Shown: positions 12,901 through 23,035 of the stretch, piece after piece
Layout: the number at the start of each line of letters is the position of its first letter
Numbering within the stretch: position 1 is the first letter of the stretch
Origin: Dreissena polymorpha
Taxonomy: Eukaryota; Mollusca; Bivalvia; Myida; Dreissenidae
DNA length: 64,000 nt
Reading direction: 5' to 3'
NCBI RefSeq assembly: GCF_020536995.1
Contig: NC_068356.1
Coordinates: 79,647,145-79,711,144 of the forward strand
The notes under the pieces: model-generated
The model's database searches: none
What the model was told of the DNA's origin: nothing
Seen by the model: the letters and a program-made list of their open reading frames with translations, nothing else
Program-made: the position numbers and the translations under genes

Positions 12901-14613
12901 AAATCTAAACCTCATCAGAGTGTCCAATTTGTTGAAAGTTTCGGTTACAAGACGTGCCCTTTATCGGGAATCGAAGTGTGTAAAACATCATGCATACCAC
13001 ATATAAAAATGCTCTATCTTGGTTCATATTTTATTGAATTCAATCAAAATTTCAAAACTTTGGCAATAATGGTCATACTGTAAATCAACTAATTTAAAGA
13101 AGAGAATAAAGTTAACACTTTGATACATCATAGTGCCCGATTTGTTGAAAGTCTCCGTTATCCGACGTCTCCTTTATCCTTTAAGTGTCTCCAACATTAT
13201 GCACACCAGCTATTAAATAAGGCTGTATTTTCGCTCATGTTACATTACATACAATCAATATTTCAGTATTTGAAGCACAGTAATCACTCTACATGCTGGG
13301 AAAGCAAACAGTTTCTTTTAATATTTCTTAGTATTTTTATTGTGTTGAAATATGCGCTGATCATTCAATTCATGCTGTATTACGATGGAATGTTCTAATT
13401 GTTGGCAAAACTGTACTCAACCATATCCGTTGTCTCAAAAACTAATATTTAGGTCATACATTAAAAAATGCGGAACTTATCTCTCGCACGTGACTTGGGG
13501 TTTTCTCTGTTATCTTAGTGCCATCCGTTATCGAAGTATCTTTGTGATAAGCGTGAACTAACACGCCTTCTAATGGTGATGGCTATTCACGAAAATGAAA
13601 AAAGTAATAATTTAACTACTGGAAAAAGCCACAATCATCAGAATTTAAAAAAAAACATTCGACGTTAATATTTACATATCTGAATAAGACTGAATCCTTT
13701 GAATAGGACAGCAATAGGCATATTTTGCGACCTTGGTTTAAATCGGTAGAAATCTACTAAAGACACGTGTTTAAGTTAACGCCACATTGGTAATTTATTT
13801 TTGCGATGTGCAATGCATAAACATGTAAACGGTTACCAAATGATTAACGTCTATTATATTCGTGTTATAAATTGCAAACAACGGTATAGGTTTTTCCACA
13901 ATTGAAACCTGTTGTTACAGAAGACTTAGCAGAATTGCGCAATAAATGGATCGCCATTTTTGCCGTGTTCAATGCCATTTGGATGGTCTTGATTTACTCT
14001 CTTGCCACTAAGGGGAAGCTACTCAGTGTCGCAAATAGTAATCCAGTCGGTAAGCATATCAGAGTAATCTCAGTAAGGATTTTTATTTTACCAATTCTTC
14101 TGTTAAAAAGTTTGATATACTAAATGTCAAAAAATCTACCACCAATAGTTTAGATCTACACCTGTTGTTGTACCATAACTAGCATATTATTGTTTTTCAA
14201 TAATCCGAAAATGAACACCTTCCATTAACACCACTGAAAAGGGAAAATATCACAATTTAAATTACATTTTCGGAAAATATAATTGATTTCGCAATGAATG
14301 TATGATAAACAGTTACCTTTTGTCGTGTTTTATTTGCTCAGTTTTATTTGCACAGTTTTATTTATTTTGCAATTTTTTGAACAATTATATTGTTTGTCTA
14401 CAATCTAGCATATGTTTATGTAAGAACATTTGAACAATGTTTCATGTTTGTTTTCCAGGTCTGGTGGTACTTGTGATATTTAGCTTTGTGCTTTTTATCC
14501 AGTTTATCGCCATGATCATTCACCGCCTCACGACCGCCACCCACTTTCTAGCACGCGCCCCCTACCTATTTGGTGACAAATACAATGCCGCGTATGCGCT
14601 GAATGACCGGTGA
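794..14613 (+). CDS. Chitin synthase-like, SAM-domain type; 3' half in 13 exons
   Basis: Exons: 794-993, 1779-1866, 2322-2447, 2743-2783, 2922-3037, 3561-3657, 6079-6152, 6948-7040, 10975-11032, 11528-11581, 12025-12183, 13921-14049, 14459-14609 (or to the stop at 14613). All have AG/GT borders and the codon phases agree at all 12 junctions, giving about 460 residues. Order: transmembrane segments with HPSEF; the chitin synthase signature GTREV; a Cys-rich/charged linker; two SAM domains; a charged helical linker (KSKLEKMRES, EEHDFWDKLL); and the C-terminal transmembrane pair (LRNKWIAIFAVFNAIW; FIQFIAMIIHRLTTATHFLA). Chitin synthases are membrane glycosyltransferases that polymerise UDP-GlcNAc into chitin; in molluscs they serve shell matrix, radula and gut lining. 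The catalytic domain, and any N-terminal myosin head, would lie upstream of base 1. Two single-base frame breaks in the first exon mean this copy may be damaged or mis-assembled. Family call is firm; functional status is open. Confidence 0.92.
1779..2783 (+). CDS. Chitin synthase exons: GTREV motif and linker
   Basis: Three exons (1779-1866, 2322-2447, 2743-2783). The first starts with GTREVKESS, completing the near-invariant (S)WGTREV motif that closes the central membrane cluster of animal chitin synthases, and runs to RLIAVFKKVF at a GTGAGT donor. The second gives FCCFTK followed by a Ser/Thr- and Glu-rich stretch (RSIGRDSVSESLVSTAN), which corresponds in position to the cytosolic linker of insect enzymes. 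The third is a 41-base microexon (SSIRRMSYVNEAF). No frame break was seen in these three. Confidence 0.9.
2922..6152 (+). CDS. Chitin synthase exons: first SAM domain
   Basis: Three exons (2922-3037, 3561-3657, 6079-6152). An acidic lead (TEEDDEQFFDWKG) is followed by a SAM fold signature: VEQWL, then FKDNGFENTTFISKMTETEL, then LKDIGI, then GQKHFLMEKIKKLP. SAM domains are five-helix modules that form homo- or hetero-polymers, so the inferred role is clustering of the synthase or tethering of a partner. The middle intron holds a TTAA MITE (3774-4220) and an inverted repeat (5084-5222). No stop interrupts the joined frame. Confidence 0.9.
3774..4220 (+). mobile_element. TTAA-flanked MITE, 447 bp
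   Basis: Begins with TTAAAGTGATATTATGGGCA and ends with the exact inverted copy (TGCCCATAATATCACTTTAA). TTAA at both ends is the target site typical of piggyBac-type transposition. No coding capacity was seen. A second copy, in the opposite orientation and with a lost left end, lies at 51216-51615. It sits in a chitin synthase intron. Confidence 0.85.
5084..5222. repeat. Imperfect inverted repeat (hairpin)
   Basis: The arms start TTTTTTCATGTCAGTGTAAC and end TTACACTGACATGAACAC. Inside them, GCACGAGTGATCATA on the left answers TATGATCACGAGT on the right. The centre holds two further CACGAGT motifs. It is probably a MITE remnant in a chitin synthase intron. Confidence 0.6.
6948..11581 (+). CDS. 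Chitin synthase exons: second SAM domain
   Basis: Three exons (6948-7040, 10975-11032, 11528-11581). Joined in phase they read KDVNSWLNTIGLLMYKDNF, then KTFTRSKIELELKITKIG, then GHIKRLMHAIAKLRNP. The W-L start, the helix-5 pattern L-I-KIGH-KR and the length of about 65 residues mark a SAM domain directly after the first. The intron between the first two exons (3.9 kb) is enlarged by a same-strand LINE at 7640-10801. Confidence 0.9.
7390..7515. repeat. CA/CGCA-rich simple repeat
   Basis: Degenerate (CA)n and (ACGC)n run (CACACACATACACGG, CACGCACGCACGCACATGC) in a chitin synthase intron, just before the LINE. Confidence 0.7.
7640..10801 (+). mobile_element. Decayed non-LTR retrotransposon (Jockey-like LINE)
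   Basis: Homology runs left to right but across several frames. An endonuclease fragment has FTETWL at about 8181. A linker (RNKVVDIIRRKK) ends near 8530. The reverse transcriptase begins with LNKASGPD at about 8845, then NAGVTQG followed by a stop, and the active-site motif RLFADDTSLF at about 9577. There is an internal loss near 9795 that removes the segment after the K-HLG-like region. An open C-terminal stretch follows (9830-10207, KHELTLFDK, ARTALYYNSF). The 3' end is AATAAATGTGTTC plus an A run at 10801. Numerous stops and shifts; old. It lies in a chitin synthase intron on the same strand. Confidence 0.85.
12025..14613 (+). CDS. Chitin synthase exons: charged linker and C-terminal membrane pair
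   Basis: Exon 12025-12183 encodes a charged helical linker (ERKIFEVRKELDKSKLEKM, EEHDFWDKLL) like the segment preceding the last membrane helices of insect enzymes. Exon 13921-14049 gives ELRNKWIAIFAVFNAIWMVL, a transmembrane helix with the family's LRNK-N-W pattern. Exon 14459-14609 gives the last helix and MIIHRLTTATHFLARAPYL, matching the family's HR-T-H-A signature. The end is ambiguous: GACCGGTGAGG contains both a stop (TGA at 14611-14613) and a good splice donor (GTGAGG at 14610). If it is a donor, a short C-terminal tail would lie further on, beyond a MITE that starts about 10 bases later. Confidence 0.9.
12905..13300. repeat. Diverged direct duplication in an intron
   Basis: Two blocks about 215 bp apart share CATCAGAGTG/CATCATAGTG, TTTGTTGAAAGT, CCTTTATC and a C-AT-ATGCA-ACCA motif followed by similar AT-rich text. 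Looks like an old tandem duplication; no coding signal. Confidence 0.5.
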
Positions 14614-14618
14614 GGGAG

Positions 14619-14941
14619 ATTTTTATTTTTACAAAATGCTCGTTTTTATTTATTTGTGACCACAATAAATTCCATGTTTATTTCCTGCGAATTTATCTAT
14701 TCATACGACACACGAACACTATGTTAGTGGTCATGTGTCGTATGAATAAATATCGCTGCGGGAAATTAAAATGGAAAAACAACGAGCATTTTGTATCTAC
14801 AAACATCTATTTTACCAGACCACATCTGGTGTTGAAATTTCGACAATTGCCATAAGGAACACTGATTTTTAATTGGTTAAGTTTATTTTACGAAATATTG
14901 TACGAAATTTTCGTTGATTTTGAGTAGTAATGTTACTTTAA
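14619..14941 (+). mobile_element. Palindromic TTAA MITE, left end missing
   Basis: Matches the centre and right half of the full copy at 31187-31644. The centre is a hairpin around ATTCATACGACACACGAACAC and its inverse. The right arm ends TTTTGAGTAGTAATGTTACT followed by TTTAA. The left arm is lost next to the last chitin synthase exon. Confidence 0.8.
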
Positions 14942-15654
14942 AATTTAAACTAACACAAGAGGAAATCGGGACTCAGATGTTTCCTTTTTCTCATGGGTAA
15001 TGTGAACAATAAGGTTTTTCAAGTTAAAAATACGAGCAATTGAGAACTTGTGTTGTCCGATAACGCAATTATGCATTAGTTATTGTCTAAAAATGAGTTA
15101 GAACCAACATGCATACGAAATTTTTTCAAACGCATTTAATAGAACACATTTTATTTTGCTCAATGCATTACATTACAAGGAAATTTGACATGGTTTCATA
15201 TAATAAAACATGCGATATGTCGACCTTCAATATAGTTTCATGAGATGTTTTAAGGTGCGGAAATGACATCACTTTTTTGCAGTGATATCGCCGATAAAAA
15301 TAGGCCAATTTCGCACGTGGAAAGTAAACAAAAACATCCAGGATCTTCGGTCTACATGTAACAATGTCGTCAAACAAGAAGTGCAAAAACCGCTGCTGTC
15401 GCGGGAAAACGCCTAAGAGCATCCGAAATTCGTATACGACTACATCGCAGCTGCTTTGTATTTTGCGTTTATATAATCACTGCAAGAACAGATTTATAAA
15501 TGTTTTAAAGTCAAAAAGATTCAAGTCTATTTGAAAGACTATACAATGTATACATACATGTTTATGACTATACATATTTATAAACATTTTCTGACACACT
15601 GATGAAATTATACGATGACTATACTAAAACTCTCGGGAAAAGACTGCAAAATAT

Positions 15655-16085
15655 TGTTTATCCATTTGATGATGAATTTACTATTAAAACGTTCGTATTT
15701 TGCGCAGTTGTCCCAAACAATGGAAGCATACTCTAACAAAGGTCTTGATATGAAACGTATATTTGATTGAGTGTTTCCCGCTTGAGTTTGTATTTTAGCA
15801 TTCTCATGGATCCAAGTATTTTGGAAGCTGATTTTGTAATATTGTCAATATGTTTGTGCCAGGAACCGTCTTCACTTAGCGTAATACCAAGATGTTTATG
15901 GTCTTTTACAAAGGATTAATGGGTTTCGTCGAAATCTAAATTTGGACGGTTTTGACTTTTCAAGAGACTGAAAAACATTACTTCCGTTTTGGAGGGATTA
16001 AACTCGATGAGCCATTTCTTTGCCCATTGGTTTATACAATCTAGGTCATGATTTAGAACACTTTCACTCCTTTTGTAAAGCTGTT
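15655..16085 (-). mobile_element. LINE reverse transcriptase fragment, antisense
   Basis: Read on the minus strand it gives INQWAKKWLIEFNPSKTEVM, then DHKHLGITLSEDGSWHKHI, then SASKILGSMRMLKYKLKRET. This is the region after the FADD motif in Jockey-like LINEs. It has stop codons and lacks both ends. It stops abruptly where a plus-strand LINE begins, near 16085. Confidence 0.85.
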
Positions 16086-16089
16086 GACG

Positions 16090-18030
16090 AAGGTAAATAG
16101 GTTCGAGACGTTTTCTGCGACATTTCTAAGGCCTTTGACAGAGTATGGCATGAAGGACTTATTCACAAGCTCCGACAAAGTGGTATCTCTGGCAATCTTC
16201 TATATTGGTTAAAAGACTACCTACATGAGAGGACCCAGTGTGTTGTAATCTCTGGCTGCCAATCTGACCCATTACCCATAAATGCTGGTGTCCCTCAAGG
16301 GTCTATATTAGGGCCCCTCCTCTTTCTTATATATATAAATGACATTGTAGAAGATATACACTGTCCAATTCGCCTATTTGCAGACGACACTACGCTTTAC
16401 ATCATCGTCGACAACCCTTATGATGCGGCTAATCATCTTAACTCTGATCTTGCAAAAGTGCATTCCTGGGCTGATGATAAGTGGTTCGTTACCTTCAATC
16501 CATCCAAAACCGAATCCTTAGTTATATCTAGAAAAATCAAACGCACAATCCATCCCCCTCTTTTTCTCAACGACTGCCGAATCACTGAGGTTTCGTCTCA
16601 CAAGCATCTAGGCTTGACTTTTTCTGAAACATGTTCCTGGCATGACCATATTGAATCAATCAAGAAGAAAGCATGGCACAGAATCAATCAAATGCGAACG
16701 TTTAAGTTTACGCTCTATAGAAAGTCTCTTCTATCGATATACACAACATTTATTAGACCATTTCTTAAATACGCTGATATAGTCTGGGATAACATTAATA
16801 CACAAGATGAAATAGAACTTGAAAATATTCAACAAGAAGCAGCAAGGATAATCAGCGGGGGAACACGTTTAGCATCTTTGCAAAACCTATATAATGAAAC
16901 TGCTCTCGAACCATTAAAAAAGGAGAACAACACACAAACTTACCCACTTCTATAAAGTGTATAATTCACTATCACCCCCATATTTTTGCACACGTATCCC
17001 CTCTAGCGTGTGTGTAAGATCGGCTTATCCTCTTCGTAATTCTAACAATATTCACAGCATTCAATGCAAATCACAACTTTTTACACGATCCTTCCTACCA
17101 TCAACTAAAAACTTATGGAACAATCTACCAGAAGCGGTAAGAACGGCTCCTTCTCTCTCTGCTTTCAAAGCAAATCTTAGTAAAGATAAAAGAAGAATAC
17201 CCCAGCATTACTACGATGGTGAGCGGACGTCTAATGTCCTAAATACGCGTTTACGAATGCATTGTAGCAGTCTAAATGAACATTTGCACGCGAAAAACAT
17301 TGTACAAAGTCCATATTGTCAATGTGGTGCGATTGAAGATACATATCACTTTTTCTTCAATTGCCCCATTTATACAGAAAAAAGAGTTATCCTTTTGAAC
17401 AATCTGTCCAGTTTCCAACCCATAACCTTGCAACTACTTCTTTTCGGGGTTTAAGACGAATCATATGAAGTAAACTCATTAATATTCAAACATATTCAGT
17501 CTTTCATCCGAGATAGTCATAGATTCTAACCCAACTATATCTCAGGAACGAACTATATTCTGCTAACAATGCCCCCTTCCGCAACTGCTTCTTTTCTTAC
17601 CGCAACTTCTCTTATTCTGAAACTCTACTCTTTCATTTATTTCCCTTTCCTTCTCAACGTATTAGCTCTTATGCTATCTTCATTACTCTGTTATACTATT
17701 TGTATTAACTTATATTATTTTTCCGTTTCTAAACGGTACACACTTGCCTATCACTGTACTATATTATTCGTAATGTTGACATGTCTTTATATAGTTGTTA
17801 TACGTTTGGTTGTTTACACAATTACAGCAGCGCTTCTAACTGACAGAAGAGAGACATAGTATAAGCCTCGAGCTTCCTTATCAATTATGTCTAATTGTAT
17901 TTTACAGCCTTTATGTTAAGCAATACTGCAATTTCTACCTGCCTAGTATATTGTTCGAAAATAATATGTATGTTTGTATATTATTGCTTATATGTACTTT
18001 CAATGAACTAAATAAATAGTTTTTAAACCA
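16090..18030 (+). mobile_element. 5'-truncated Jockey-like LINE, well preserved
   Basis: An open frame from about 16100 to 16955 encodes RT motifs: DISKAFDRVWHEGL, INAGVPQGSILGPLLF, IRLFADDTTLYIIV, FNPSKTESLVIS, and HKHLGLTFSE. One frame shift in the A6 run near 16918 leads into a second frame, open to 17454 (RTTHKLTHFYKVYNSL onward), which ends with a Cys/His motif (YCQCGAIEDTYHFFFNCPIY). The endonuclease half is absent. The 3' region from 17455 includes a 96-codon open frame with no recognisable domain, and it ends at AATAAATAGTTTTTAAACC. One break in 1.35 kb suggests a fairly young insertion, or a consensus error in the A run. Confidence 0.9.
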
Positions 18031-18702
18031 AGATCTTGCAGCCCCCTTTCATAACTGAGTCTGTTGAGTATTTTCATTAAGTATTTTCAGATTGCATATG
18101 AAATTGAGTTCGTTTATTGGCGTCGCACTGAAGTGCGGCGACAAGTATGTAATGCATTTTTTTGCTTATGGGAGGAGAAGTTATTTTACGGATCAATGTA
18201 TATATTTTTGTTTTAAGAATATCTTGCATAGTGGTGATTTTGTGTAAATTAGTGTAAATAAGTACTGCATTTGTGCCTATTACTTTTATTACAACATTTG
18301 TTGCCAATTATGCAAAGCTAATTGTTTTAATTAACAACTGATCCACAACTGATCACAGGGGAAAGATCACTGGGACTGGGCAAATACGCGAAACTTTCTG
18401 GTTTTGTATAAAAACAAAACATAATCAAAATATATTTATTTTGTGGTTTTCCTCATAATAACGCAGACTTTTGCTGTTCGAGTTTTGGTTAACGCGTATT
18501 TTCTTCAATTTTACAAAACGACAGCGATTACACGGTTTATTGCTTTATTAATAACCGTTACACTACAGTCACTTATTAAGGCAGTAGGTGCCTAGTTAGA
18601 TCGGGAATAGTCGGTCGATATCGGAAAGCGTTTCGGCTATAAGCGATATCTACGGTAAAGTCCGGAAATTATACTAAATACACGAAATGAATTTGTATTT
18701 TT

Positions 18703-19130
18703 TATGCCCCCGGATCGATAGATCGGGGGTATATTGTTTTTGGCCTGTCTGTCTGTCCTTCTGTCCCAAAACTTTAATATTACAGTAAAGTTTTGCAATA
18801 ACTTTTGAAATATTTAACATAGCAACTTCATATTTGGCATGCACGTGTATCTCATGGAGCTGCATATTTTGAGTGGTGAAAGGTCAAGGTCATCCATCAA
18901 GGTTAAAGGTAAAAAAACAAAAACAAAACTTTAATATTACAGTAAAGTTTTGCAATAACTTTTGAAATATTGAACATAGCATCTTCATATTTGGCATGCA
19001 TGTGTATCTCATTGAGCTGCACATTTTGAGTGGTGAAAGGTCAAGGTCAAGGTCATCCTTCAAGGTCAAAGGTAAAAAAAAAGCAAAAGCGGCGCATTAG
19101 GGGGCATTGTGTTTCTGACAAACACATCTC
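18703..19130 (+). mobile_element. Hairpin-headed element with two 157-bp core units
   Basis: Starts with the short palindrome CCCCGGATCGATAGATCGGG, then GGTATATTGTTTTTGGCC and a CTGT-rich run. Two core copies follow, each with AACTTTAATATTACAGTAAA and GTGGTGAAAGGTCAAGGTCA, about 157 bp apart. It ends near GGGGGCATTGTG / ACACATCTC. No protein. The layout is like bivalve pearl/Helitron-like nonautonomous elements; that assignment is inference. Confidence 0.65.
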
Positions 19131-19268
19131 TTTTTTTTTATTTAAGAGTTAAATTTGCTTATCTCTTTAAGATTTAATAACTATACAATACAAATATAAG
19201 TTAAATTAATTCGTTTAATAAAATATTTGTGTTAATAACGTCACGGTTGTTGACATTTTCTTAGCAAA

Positions 19269-21554
19269 ATGAAAGTGCGAAAAAAAAGCGAGCGATTTGT
19301 AAAATCGAAAAAGAAGCAAACACCGATCGACAACGTTGTGTTCGATAACAATTATTCATTTACCGAGCTCTGCGATGGCGATTTGTGTGTAAATGACTCA
19401 CGTAAAAGCTATTCGCATTTGCTAAATGGCGTGAAAACAGTAAGCAGAAGTGGGTGGGGAGAGGGAAGAAGATTGATTGACTTGTTGAGCTGGAGGTTTT
19501 GCTTAACAAATAACAGTATGGTCAGTTTTGTAATCTGTATCCCATTCCTTTGACAATATATAACATTGTTGGCGAACTGCAAATGGCCTCAGTGGTTATT
19601 TGTACGTTGTTTGTGAAAACCCTGACTGTAGAAAAGTCAACCGTGTTGCTTATGGAAAATAGCACCATCTTAAGATCAGGGGAATGCCATGCTTTGACGT
19701 AAATACCAAGCTTGTAACAGGTATGCATGTCTTCATTTTTCAACCTGCCATTTCTATCAATGCTTAATCATTGTACAATTTCCATTGATTATTGAACTTC
19801 TTACACATTTTCAGACCCCTAAAAATTCCAAGTGTCATTCCCAGTGAATATTTGTTTACCGTGTAATATATAAGGAAACATTCCGGTGTCCATCATATTC
19901 AGTTTTCAAATTTAGTTTTACATTTGTGTGGGATTGTATGAAAATACATTGTGACGTCATTATTAAGTAACTACGGCCTTTTTTCGTTTTCATGTTCTTA
20001 TCATTTTCAATTCTCTTTTCAGCAATGAAAGTCAGTTTGGGCAGGCCGGTGAAGGTAAATAACTTCCTTACCATTCTAAACATAACGCTTATTGCAAATA
20101 GAAATCTTAAGAAGATGGAGGCTCGTGCTGGGGAGGCCATCAAGAAAAGCTGAACTGCGTCGTCTAACAAGGCTGCCATTGATGCTTATGAGAAAGAAAT
20201 GGAGTAAGTGTAAAAACTAACTTTTAATACAATGTTATTGACTATTCTGGTGCCAAATTTTAGTATTTTTCTCAGCAACTGTCTTCTTATTTCCTATTCC
20301 AGATGAACATGAAACATATTAATAATATTTGTTTTATTAAAGGCACTGTGTTCATAGTTTGGTAAAATTACATTTTTTTTAAGATTTTTGGTTAGAACCC
20401 AAGGGCAGGCACATTATTAAAAATATTTGTGATTGTTATTATAAATATTTAAAGCCATTCCAAATATTACAATTTTTTAAAATAAATTCATTACTTTAAG
20501 TAATAAATCTTATGAAGGAGCATAGGTATATTAAAATTCTGAGCTATTCATATAAATGGTGAATTCTTTTCATAAGCGATAATTTGAGTTCAACGACTTT
20601 TCAATATGTAATGTGCTTGTTGTGCTGAAAATTGATTTTTCTCATAACCAACAATCATATAAGGCGTCAGAATGAAACTTAAAGGGGAATTATAAAATTC
20701 ATGAAATAAGCAGTGTGTGAATTTAATTTTGTATTTCAGTTCGAGACCTGATATTACTCAGATTGCTGCTGTGCATTTGAAGACGGGTTTTAAGTTCTCG
20801 ACATATGTGAAGACAACAGTGCCAATATCTTCCGAAGCTCAGAAAGTGATTGGCATCTGTGTTGATGATCATGACATAATGCGTGTAAATGGTGGAAGTG
20901 TTGATAGTGTATCAATTAAAACTTCTCTACATGATTGTATGATGTGGCTTGCAAAGTTTCCCAGAGCCATATTTGTTGCTCATAATGGGCGCAGGTTTGA
21001 TTTTCCAGTTTTGGTTAGTGCATTGCTGAACACACACTGTTTTGAAACGTTTTGTAATTGTGTAAGCAGTTTTGTTGTCTCTTTGCCGGCTTTCAAAAAT
21101 CGTATCCTGGACAGTCACACAAGCAGGAAGATCTAGTGAACGTGTTCTTCAGGCAACCTGCAAATCCCACAGTGCTCCTGATGATGTTGAAGCACTGGGA
21201 TCTTCGCTTAAAACATGTAAAATTACTGACAATATGGCCCACATCTTTACTGTTACTGCAATCCATAATTCAGTTTGTTTAAGTCATGAAAAGCCTTAAA
21301 GGCAAAGAACATTAGATTGTTAGACGTGCTGTTGCCTAGAGGAACTCAAAAGCGACCAACAGCTGAAAACATTGCGGGATATGGACTGGCCTTGTGTCAT
21401 TTGAAAGCCATATTTTCTAGTTCCGGAGAGGATGACTTTAGGGATACTTTCATTGCTAAAAACAATGAGGGACTACCAAAAGTCACAAACGCAAAAAAAT
21501 ATTTTATCTAGAGTGGTCCCTAAAATCGGTCAGTTTTTCAGTGACGAAAAGTGA
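19269..21554 (+). pseudogene. PML-like (PLEX-type) DEDDh exonuclease, decayed
   Basis: A first exon 19269-19439 (MKVRKKSERFVKSKKKQTP start, GTAAGC donor) is followed by a stretch to 20203 (RNLKKMEARAGEAIKK, a stop, then KAAIDAYEKEM). From 20740 it reads PDITQIAAVHLKTGFKFSTY and FVAHNGRRFDFPVL. Homology then changes frame to SHKQEDLV (about 21115), again to SHSAPDDVEALGSSL (about 21160), again to KRPTAENIAGYGLAL (about 21350), and finally to RVVPKIGQFFSDEK before a stop at 21554. DEDDh exonucleases hydrolyse DNA or RNA 3'-5'. The expected first D-x-E motif is not visible, although NGRRFDFP and the late H-x4-D are. At least three shifts and one stop make this a pseudogene. The family is multi-copy in molluscs and related to the C-terminal fold of vertebrate PML-I; that link is from memory. 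Confidence 0.75.
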
Positions 21555-21832
21555 CGGAACGAGATAATATGGCTTTCTAATGACACGCGGCCAGTCAAAA
21601 TCACGCAATGGCTTTATACTGATACTAAATTATGTACATCTAGTTGTCATTAATCTGGCTGTTTTTATTAAAATATAAGTTGTATATTATTGTGCTACAT
21701 GTATAAAGAAACATGATAACTTTTACATCTTTATGCTACGTAATATTGGGACAACTTTGTCATTTTGTGGTGAACTGCGCCTGTATTCATATGTTGCCTT
21801 TTGACTTTAGGTAACCTTAAGATTGTAATATT

Positions 21833-22538
21833 AGCTCAGCTGTTTTCGGAGAAAACTCCGAGGTATTGTCATAGCCTCTTCGTCGTCCGCTGCCGTGCTT
21901 AAACCTTTACATTTGCTCTCAAATTAAAGCGCCTCCACCTAGAACTTTGAAACTTCATATGTACATGCACCTTGATGAGTTCTAAACGCCACACCCATTT
22001 TTGGGTCACTAGATCAAAGGTAAAGGTCGTTGTGACCTCTAATATAAAACTTTAACTTTGCCTCTAACATCATAGTGCTTCCACCTACAACTTTGAAACT
22101 TCATAGGTACATGCACCTTGATGAGTTTTACACGCCACTCCCATTTTTGGGTCACTAGGTCAAAGGTCAAGGTCACTGTGACCTCAAATATAAAACTTTA
22201 ACTTTGCCTCTAACATCATAGTGCTTCCACCTACAACTTTGAAACTTCATATGTACATGCACCTTGATGAGTTCTACACACCACACCCATTTTTTGCTCA
22301 CTAGATCAAAGATGAAGGTCACTGTGACCTCTACTTTAAAACTTTTACTTTGCCTCTAACATTACAGTATTTCCACCTACAACTATGAAACTTCATATGT
22401 AGATGCACCTTGATAAGTTCTACACGCCACACCCTTTTTGGGTCACTAGGTCAAAGGTCAAGGTCACTGTGACCTCTAAAAAAAATTCCGACAAGCTTTC
22501 GCAGCCGAGCATGGCAACCGTTATTCGGTGTTCTTGTT
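21833..22538 (+). mobile_element. Hairpin-headed element with a 146-bp tandem core
   Basis: Head palindrome CGGAGAAAACTCCG followed by GGTATTGTCATAGCC. Then about four core units contain CTTCCACCTACAACTTTGAA, CATGCACCTTGATGAG and TCACTAGGTCAAAGGTCAAG. The two best units are spaced exactly 146 bp (22071 and 22217). The tail is GCAGCCGAGCATGGC and ends GTGTTCTTGTT. No coding capacity. Same architecture as the elements at 18.7, 23.0 and 24.7 kb. Confidence 0.75.
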
Positions 22539-23035
22539 AATGTATTATTATATCAATATTAAATCAAAGTTAGCTTAATTTCTTCACATGTCATGGTTTA
22601 TAACTGTAGCTTTTAATAAGCAACTAGAAAACCCCCAAAAAGAAGTGATAAACAAATTTTTACTTAAATTCATAGCGTGAAAATGAATTGGGGTAGGCAT
22701 ACTCAAAGTAAAATTTATTGAGATAGGAACGGTAAAACTTCCTGAAATTCCTTCAGTGTGTAGAAAATATGTTGTGTTAAATAAATATGTACAATATATG
22801 CATTTCATCACACTACAAGTGACATAAAACGTAATTAAAGTTTCTTGTCACTGAGCCATTTGGTGTCGTTTTTGCCATTTTATCCAGATAAGTGCATATA
22901 TTATTGGACAACAAAGGCACAATTCTCTTTCAATGACACATTTTTAATTCTGTATCTACTAACAAAATCCAGTCGAGTACGTTTATTAAGTTTATTGTCA
23001 AAATATATATATCCCATTACAAAAAACTATATATT

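Noticed and set aside
17569-17859. 96-codon hydrophobic open frame as a membrane protein gene
   Set aside because: It lies in the 3' region of the LINE, has no family signature, and AT-rich 3' sequence readily gives hydrophobic frames.
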